Shown one piece after another: positions 31,228 through 36,511 of a stretch of DNA of 36,511 nucleotides. The notes under the pieces are model-generated. The model searched no databases, was not told where the DNA came from, and saw only the letters and a program-made list of their open reading frames with translations. Source of the DNA: Victivallales bacterium (GTDB lineage Bacteria; Verrucomicrobiota; Lentisphaeria; Oligosphaerales; Lenti-02); contig JABGQJ010000006.1 in NCBI GenBank assembly GCA_018648945.1, forward strand, positions 1 to 36,511. The letters are read 5' to 3'. Each line of letters starts with the position of its first letter. Positions within the stretch are counted from its first letter, which is position 1. A program made the translations under genes and the position numbers.

Positions 31228-32282
31228 AACTGCAAACCCCCCGGATCATCCGTCACGATCTCCTGCGCAAGCTGATCTCCATCTTCTTTGCGCTCGTCAT
31301 TTGGCTGGCCATCTCCGCCCAACTGAGAGAGACCAGAGTGTTCCGCAACGTCGAGGTCACTCTGGATTTCGACCCCACCGAGACCATCGTCGAGAGCGGG
31401 ATACCCACCGTCAACGTCACCGTCCGCGGCTCGCCAGGAGCGCTTGACCTGCTGAAGAGCAGTGACATCCGTCTGGTTGCGGTGGTACCGGAGGTCACCC
31501 CGGGAATCCAGTACTGCGACATTGGCATCTCACGGCGCAACGTGACTCACACCCCGCCCGGCATTCGTGTAGTCAGTCTCAGCAAGCAGAAGATCCAGGT
31601 GAAGGTAGACCGCAAGGAGACACGGGCGAACGTGCCGGTGACCGTTCGCTTCGAAGGCAAGGTCCGCGAGGGCTACCGGAAGACACGGTGCATCGTGACC
31701 CCCAATAAGATCAATCTCCGAGGCGCGCATCTTCTGGTGAAGGACATCCGGGAAGTGACCACCGAGACGATCATGCTCGATGACACGATGGTGCAGGACT
31801 TCTCGATGGATGTGGGCCTGTCCACCGTGGCAGGCCTGGAGATGCCCAGAAGCGTGCGCGTGGAGGTCTGGGTGGCACAGGCCGGCGGCAGGAGTAGCTA
31901 CACGGATCTGCCGGTGTCGATTCTGGCTCCCCCCAAGTACCAGCTTGAGGTGGTCGGGCAACTCCCCCCCATCTCCCTTGGCATCCATGGTCCCGAGAAC
32001 GCTCTCAGCCAGCTGGCGCCGGAACAGATTCATCCTTTCGTCGATCTGAGCACGATCAAGGCTCCCGGTCAGCACATCTGCCCCATTCAGGTCTGGGTCG
32101 ATGGTGATGCCAGCCTGCTTGTTCAGAACATCAGTCCCGCCAAGGTTCCCATCGAACTGGCCCTCGTGGCAGTGCCCCCAAAGCCGACCCCCACCCCGAA
32201 GCCGGCTCCCACGCCCAAGCCAGCAGCCCCCGAACAGAAGAAACCCGCCAAGCCAGCAGCCAAACCAGATGCCCCAAAGTAG
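31224..32282 (+). CDS. cdaR: YbbR-domain regulator of diadenylate cyclase (CdaR)
   Basis: The protein has 352 residues. One N-terminal membrane helix (LISIFFALVIWLAISAQL) is followed by extracytoplasmic YbbR-type repeats, the first with TLDFDPTETIVESGIPTVNV and VRGSPGALDLLKSSDI, the second from about 130 (NVPVTVRFEGKVREGY), and a third near 230. The last 40 residues are a Pro/Lys/Ala-rich tail with PTPTPKPAPTPKP. CdaR binds and modulates CdaA from outside the membrane. It overlaps cdaA by 4 nt and the next aro gene by 14 nt. Confidence 0.9.
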   Translation: MKLQTPRIIRHDLLRKLISIFFALVIWLAISAQLRETRVFRNVEVTLDFDPTETIVESGIPTVNVTVRGSPGALDLLKSSDIRLVAVVPEVTPGIQYCDIGISRRNVTHTPPGIRVVSLSKQKIQVKVDRKETRANVPVTVRFEGKVREGYRKTRCIVTPNKINLRGAHLLVKDIREVTTETIMLDDTMVQDFSMDVGLSTVAGLEMPRSVRVEVWVAQAGGRSSYTDLPVSILAPPKYQLEVVGQLPPISLGIHGPENALSQLAPEQIHPFVDLSTIKAPGQHICPIQVWVDGDASLLVQNISPAKVPIELALVAVPPKPTPTPKPAPTPKPAAPEQKKPAKPAAKPDAPK

Positions 32283-33588
32283 CTCCCCTTCCCTCTTGCT
32301 GGCCGTCACCGGACGCCCAGTTCTGCACAGTCTCAGCCCGGCGATCATGAACGCCGCCCTGCAGGCGAAGGGCATGTCGGGCGTATACACCCGTTTGGCG
32401 GCAGACACGGCCCAGGAAGCCTTGGATGTGGTCCGTTCCCTCGGGATTCGCGGGCTCAATGTCACCGCCCCGCACAAGCCCGACATGCTGCTTGGAGTTG
32501 ACCAGGTCGACCCCGAGGCCGAGTGCATCGGCGGGGCCAATACCATCGTCAACAACGAGGGCACGTTGACTGGTCACAACACCGACCACGCGGGCGTGGT
32601 GGGATCGTTCCAGGACCACCACCTGAGCGTGCGCGGCCGGCGGGTCGTACTCCTGGGTGCGGGGGGTGCCGCCCGAGGCGCGGCCCGGGGATTGGTGCGC
32701 GCCGGGGCCAAGGTCACGATCGTCAATCGCACCCATGCCAAGGCGTGCGAGCTTGCCGCCTGCATGGGCTGCGTAGCCAAGCCCTTCGACGCCCTGGAAC
32801 AGGAAATCCGGGCCGCCGACGTGGTGGTCTCCTCGCTCTCTCCCCATCTTGATATCGTGCGGGGTGCCTGGTTGCGTCCCAGTCATGTCGTGTTCGATGC
32901 GAACTACAAGGGCGCCAGCCTCTACCGCCTCGCCCAGGAACACGGTTGCACCTGCCTGAGTGGACTGGACTGGCTGCTGAACCAGGCCATCCCCGCCTTC
33001 GCGGCATTCACTGGCCAGCCCTGCACCAGAGCCGACATGGAACCAGGCCTTGCCGCCCCTCGCCTCGATGACCGCCGTCCCATCGCCCTGGTCGGGTTCA
33101 TGGGGGTTGGGAAGAGCACCGTCGCCCGACGGCTGGCCCGCTCCCTTCACCGGCATCTGGTGGACATGGACGACCTGATCGAGCAGCGCGCCGGCAAGGC
33201 GATCCCCAGGATCTTCGCCGAGGATGGCGAAGCCGCCTTCCGCGCCCAGGAGAGCCAAGTCCTGGACGACCTTGCCGATTCGCGGGATCTCGTTATCTCC
33301 TGTGGCGGGGGCGTCGTCTGTGGCGACCAGAACCGGCTGACCCTGAGAGAGCGGACCCTCTGCGTCTGGCTCTATGCATCCATCGACACGGTGGTCAGCC
33401 GTTGCGCAGGCACGGACCGGCCGTTGCTGGCCGTGGCTGACCCGGCTGCCCGGGCGCGCGAGCTGTTCGCCCAGCGGCGCGGGCTCTACGCCGACGCCGC
33501 CCACCTGATCGCCTCCACCGAGCACCCCGACTCCCATCGAGCCGCCGAGAAGATTCATGATGAAATCCGTCAGACCTTCCACCGTTAG
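32269..33588 (+). CDS. Bifunctional shikimate dehydrogenase-shikimate kinase
   Basis: The protein has 439 residues from ATG 32269, which lies inside the end of the cdaR gene. Residues about 8-265 are shikimate dehydrogenase: HSLSPAIMN (substrate site), NVTAPHK with the catalytic lysine, GGANTIVN, GHNTDHAG with the catalytic aspartate, and GAGGAARGAARG for NADP(H). Residues about 270-439 are shikimate kinase: GFMGVGKST Walker A, DMDDLIEQRAG, ISCGGGVV, and a RPLLAV lid segment. It would convert 3-dehydroshikimate to shikimate and then to shikimate 3-phosphate in the cytoplasm. This is an AroE-AroK fusion; the two activities are usually separate proteins. Minor changes from consensus are NTDH for NTDG and IMN for IHN. 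It overlaps aroA by 32 nt. Confidence 0.93.
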   Translation: MPQSSSPSLLLAVTGRPVLHSLSPAIMNAALQAKGMSGVYTRLAADTAQEALDVVRSLGIRGLNVTAPHKPDMLLGVDQVDPEAECIGGANTIVNNEGTLTGHNTDHAGVVGSFQDHHLSVRGRRVVLLGAGGAARGAARGLVRAGAKVTIVNRTHAKACELAACMGCVAKPFDALEQEIRAADVVVSSLSPHLDIVRGAWLRPSHVVFDANYKGASLYRLAQEHGCTCLSGLDWLLNQAIPAFAAFTGQPCTRADMEPGLAAPRLDDRRPIALVGFMGVGKSTVARRLARSLHRHLVDMDDLIEQRAGKAIPRIFAEDGEAAFRAQESQVLDDLADSRDLVISCGGGVVCGDQNRLTLRERTLCVWLYASIDTVVSRCAGTDRPLLAVADPAARARELFAQRRGLYADAAHLIASTEHPDSHRAAEKIHDEIRQTFHR

Positions 33589-34804
33589 CGGCGCTCTCGC
33601 TGCCCCGGGCAGCAAGAGCTACGCCCAACGTGCCATCGCAGCGGCCCTACTAGCCAAGGGGCGCAGCGTGCTGCACGGCCTCACCTGGTGCGATGATGTG
33701 CGCGCCGCCCTCGGCGTGGCGCGGGCTCTCGGAGCCACCGCCGACGTGACCGGCTCCACCGCGACCCTGGACGGCGGCTTCGCGCCGCGCAGCGCCGAGC
33801 TTCATTGCGGGGAAGCCGGGCTCGGGCTACGCATGTTCACCCCCATCGCGGCGCTCCACGACCAGGATCTGACCATCACCGGCGAGGGCTCGCTCCTGAC
33901 TCGACCGGTGGATATGCTCGCCGGGCCTCTCGTCGCTCTCGGGGCACAGTTCTCCGCCACCAACGGCTGTGCGCCGGTCCACGTCCGTGGCCCCCTGCAG
34001 GGCGGTCGCGCGGAAGTGGACGGCAGCATCAGCTCACAGATGCTCACCGGCTTGCTTCTGGCCCTGCCATTGGCCGCCAACGACACCTGCCTGCAGGTGC
34101 GGGACCTCAAGAGCAAACCCTACATAGACATGACTCTCGCGGTGATGGCGGACTTCGGCGTAACCGCCGAGCACACCGATTTCCGCGAGTTCCGCATCCC
34201 TGGCAGGCAAAGCTACCAACCCCGCGAATACCACGTGGAGGGGGACTGGAGCGGTGCGGCTTGCCTGCTGGCGGCAGGCGCGATCGGCGGGACGGTTTCG
34301 CTCACGGGGCTGAGCCCCGCATCCGCCCAGGCAGACCGAGAGGTCCTTCTTGCTCTCGAACGCTGCGGCGCCCGGATCGCCTGGCAGAACCACGTGCTTA
34401 CGGTAGCCAAGGGCGGACTGCGGGCCTTCGAGTTCGATGCGACCAACTGCCCCGACCTCTTTCCTGCCTTGGCGGCCCTCGCCGCCCATTGCACGGGCAG
34501 CACCGTCCTGCGCGGGGCTTCGCGACTCGCCCACAAGGAAAGCGACCGGGCGTCGGTCCTGCAAGAGCAGTTCGGTCGCCTGGGCGTGTGCATCGAGCTT
34601 GACGGCGATGCCATGACCATCCGTGGCGGCCCAGTTGCCGACGGCGAGATCGATGCCTGCAACGACCATCGCATCGCCATGGCCGGCGCGACCATCGCGG
34701 TTGCCGCAGCCGGTCCGGTGGCCATCCAGGACACGGAATGCGTCGCCAAATCCTACCCCGGCTTCTTCGCCGACTTCGCGCAGTTGCTGGCCAAGCCGCA
34801 CTGA
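33557..34804 (+). CDS. aroA: 3-phosphoshikimate 1-carboxyvinyltransferase (EPSP synthase)
   Basis: The protein has 415 residues from ATG 33557 (a second ATG follows directly), with GAGAAG upstream. Key EPSP synthase sites are present: GSKSYAQR (about 18), GEAGLGLRMF in place of the GNSGT loop, SISSQML, KESDRAS and NDHRIAM (about 368). It transfers enolpyruvate from PEP to shikimate 3-phosphate, the step after the upstream kinase. The GEAGL-type loop places it with the divergent group seen in Bacteroidota and PVC bacteria; sensitivity to inhibitors cannot be judged here. It is the last gene of the cdaA-cdaR-aro block. Confidence 0.95.
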   Translation: MMKSVRPSTVSGALAAPGSKSYAQRAIAAALLAKGRSVLHGLTWCDDVRAALGVARALGATADVTGSTATLDGGFAPRSAELHCGEAGLGLRMFTPIAALHDQDLTITGEGSLLTRPVDMLAGPLVALGAQFSATNGCAPVHVRGPLQGGRAEVDGSISSQMLTGLLLALPLAANDTCLQVRDLKSKPYIDMTLAVMADFGVTAEHTDFREFRIPGRQSYQPREYHVEGDWSGAACLLAAGAIGGTVSLTGLSPASAQADREVLLALERCGARIAWQNHVLTVAKGGLRAFEFDATNCPDLFPALAALAAHCTGSTVLRGASRLAHKESDRASVLQEQFGRLGVCIELDGDAMTIRGGPVADGEIDACNDHRIAMAGATIAVAAAGPVAIQDTECVAKSYPGFFADFAQLLAKPH

Positions 34805-34853
34805 CCCTCCCGGAGCGCCGCCCCCCCGCTCTGGTGAAGGGGTGCGCCTGGCT

Positions 34854-36511
34854 CTACTGCTTCGGCAGGTACCGGAAGGTCTCCCAGTAGGCCTGGTCGG
34901 TGGCGTAGGGATCCACCGGGGTGGCGGGCGTGAGATCGGCAGGGAGGAGGCCGTAGTTCTGCATCTCGCGGATATAGAAGCGATTGGGCCGGAAGCCCGG
35001 CATGTCGAAGCGTTTCTTGTCCCGTAGCTCCTGCGCAGCCGCCTGGATCGTGCGCAGAATCCTCTGGTAGTCGGGATCGCTCTTGCTCTGGAAGACGGGC
35101 TGTCCGCCGCAGAGCTGGAGACCGCCGGCGCTCTTGGCGAGGGGCGCAAGGAGCAGGAGCGACTCTTCGGGGTGGTCCATGTTGCAGAGGGATTGGTACA
35201 GGCGGGACTCGCCAAGCTGGAAGTAAGCGAGATGCCGCAGCAGAATGATGTCGTTCGGATCGTCCAGCAACGGTTGCGGCGGCTTGCGGGTGCCGAACTG
35301 GTAGTAGAATGCGTTCTTCTTGACGTTGCGGTACGACTTCTCCCTGGCCGTGTGGCAGGAAGCGCAGCGGCGCTTCATAGTCTCTTGGGGGTACTTCACC
35401 GCCACCATGCCGGAGCCCAGGGCCCCGTAGGTCCCCGGATAGGCAGCGCCTGACTCGATCCACAGTCGGACGATCCTCTTCTCGCGCTTGCTGACCTTGA
35501 CGCGGCCTTGGTGTCCGGCCAGTACCTTCATCAATGGGCTGGCTGACGCCCCGACGCTGCGCGGTGCCGAATTGCCGCGACCGTTGCGACCGTCCCGGAC
35601 CAGCCTATGGGTGAACATCGTCCAATAGGACATGGAGTAGAACGGGGTCCGGTCGCCGGAGAGATTGATCCCCTTGGGGTGCTTCCGGGCGCTATGGCAG
35701 CGGCTGCAGTGCCGGTCGAGAATGGGCTGGACATCGCGGGGGAAATCGAGGACATCGGGGATGTCGGGGATCGGGGCGATCTTGCTCGGCTCGCGGGCCG
35801 TGGCCAGGAGTCGCGGCATCCGGCGCGAGTGGGGGGCCTGCGTCCGGGGCTCGTGGCAGCCCACGCAACTGACCATCTCGCCCGGCTGGACGGTGACGAA
35901 GCTATGCATGCGCTTCACCGATTCGCCTTTGCTGTCCAGGGCGACAAAGAACACGGACTTGAGCGCCGGGACCTCGAAATTCGCCGAGCCGTCGGCTTCC
36001 ACGGGCACGGTGCCGAGGATGCGCTGCAAGGTAAAGGTGCCGCCGATGGTCAGCGGCTCCTGTCCGCCCGAGAAATTGGCGGGTTTGGGGAGCTGCTCCA
36101 AGATGAGAAGCTGTTGGATGTCGCCAGGCTGTACGCCCTTCATGTTGCGCCCCCGGGTCACATCGGAGAGGATGAGTTGCCCGGTGGGTTGCGCGAGATT
36201 GACGCGGTCGGCAATGACCGGCTCGCGGGGCCGACAACGCACGGGGCGCGGTTCGTGACACGCCCAACGGCGGCCCGGCACGTTGTGCTTGTAGACGAGT
36301 TGCTCGGTGCCTTTGCCGTCGACTAGGTAGATGCCCTGGGAATCGGCGACGAGGAAGTGGTTCTTGGAGACCGGATACGGATCGCGGAACTTCCGCTTTC
36401 CGACCCGACGGGCCATGCCCATGTCATCGGGGCCATTGCGGGGATCGACGACGGTGATGTAGCCCATGTGCTCCGCCATGCCATGGCCGGGGGAGAAGGA
36501 AGCCACGATGG
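34854..36511 (-). CDS. HzsA-like triheme c-type cytochrome family protein (5' partial)
   Basis: The frame runs to the right window edge (about 552 residues visible), so the N-terminus is missing. GHGMAEHMGYITVVDPRNGP and FRDPYPVSKNHFLVADSQG look like the end of a beta-propeller region. VTRGRNMKGVQPGDIQQLLI and GGTFTLQRILGTVPVEADG form the central beta region of the hydrazine synthase alpha-like family. Three CxxCH haem motifs follow: CVGCH (about 35853-35867), CSRCH (about 35697-35711) and CASCH (about 35356-35370). The family is exported and abundant in Planctomycetota and relatives; only the anammox members make hydrazine, so the reaction here is unknown. It converges with aroA, 49 bp away. 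Confidence 0.85.
   Translation of the reverse strand, partial: IVASFSPGHGMAEHMGYITVVDPRNGPDDMGMARRVGKRKFRDPYPVSKNHFLVADSQGIYLVDGKGTEQLVYKHNVPGRRWACHEPRPVRCRPREPVIADRVNLAQPTGQLILSDVTRGRNMKGVQPGDIQQLLILEQLPKPANFSGGQEPLTIGGTFTLQRILGTVPVEADGSANFEVPALKSVFFVALDSKGESVKRMHSFVTVQPGEMVSCVGCHEPRTQAPHSRRMPRLLATAREPSKIAPIPDIPDVLDFPRDVQPILDRHCSRCHSARKHPKGINLSGDRTPFYSMSYWTMFTHRLVRDGRNGRGNSAPRSVGASASPLMKVLAGHQGRVKVSKREKRIVRLWIESGAAYPGTYGALGSGMVAVKYPQETMKRRCASCHTAREKSYRNVKKNAFYYQFGTRKPPQPLLDDPNDIILLRHLAYFQLGESRLYQSLCNMDHPEESLLLLAPLAKSAGGLQLCGGQPVFQSKSDPDYQRILRTIQAAAQELRDKKRFDMPGFRPNRFYIREMQNYGLLPADLTPATPVDPYATDQAYWETFRYLPKQ

Noticed and set aside
32131..33615. 494-residue open frame on the minus strand
   Set aside because: It is antisense to the AroE-AroK fusion, whose catalytic motifs are all in place on the other strand.
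34034..35215. 393-residue open frame on the minus strand
   Set aside because: It lies across aroA and the HzsA-like gene in another frame; both have clear family motifs.
36230..36260. WACHEP as a fourth haem site in the HzsA-like protein
   Set aside because: It lacks the first cysteine of CxxCH.

Overview
The window is GC-rich, gene-dense bacterial chromosome with frequent GTG and TTG starts and many overlapping stop/start codons. I see no phage, insertion sequence, CRISPR array, tRNA or rRNA. The gene content suggests the PVC superphylum (Planctomycetota, Lentisphaerota or a relative): an HzsA-like multihaem cytochrome family typical of that group, FHA and PEGA domains on one membrane protein, a GldA/GldF/GldG/DUF4340 transporter, and secreted glycoside hydrolases. 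The exact lineage is an inference from gene families, not from a marker gene.

Layout. Left edge to 2732 (-): a secreted glycoside hydrolase family 2 protein, cut by the window edge, divergent from an IclR-type regulator (2949-3692, +) across a spacer with repeated CTGAC elements. From 3773 to 6449 (+): three consecutive, nearly abutting paralogues of the cobalamin-dependent reductase superfamily (QueG / reductive-dehalogenase-like cores with Fe-S clusters). The first seems to start at ATT. From 6616 to 7304 (+): two small membrane proteins. On the minus strand follow an FmdB-type zinc ribbon (7338-7817), a probably decayed small gene (7896-8207), MutL with a damaged endonuclease site, and a hybrid histidine kinase (10265-12940).

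13184-19264 holds a coiled-coil zinc-ribbon protein (+), a PHP-domain phosphoesterase resembling RNase AM (-), an FHA-PEGA membrane protein (+) and a ComEC-like DNA-uptake channel whose C-terminal metallo-beta-lactamase-like domain has lost its metal site (+). An orphan OppF-type ATPase (19307-20353) is followed by a four-gene ABC export or gliding-type operon (20675-25479).

25588-30278 carries an unrecognised 979-residue lipoprotein with beta-sandwich-like regions, translationally coupled to an O-antigen ligase/polymerase-like membrane protein that ends in a carbohydrate-binding-like domain. This pair is the best candidate for an undescribed surface-polysaccharide system. Next is an overlapping block: diadenylate cyclase CdaA, its YbbR-domain partner CdaR, a fused shikimate dehydrogenase-shikimate kinase, and EPSP synthase, which together cover three consecutive shikimate-pathway steps. 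The right edge cuts a minus-strand triheme HzsA-like protein.

The most noteworthy items are the triple reductase cassette with its ATT start, the lipoprotein/ligase pair with a C10 tract, the degraded catalytic sites in MutL and ComEC, and the coupling of c-di-AMP genes to shikimate genes.
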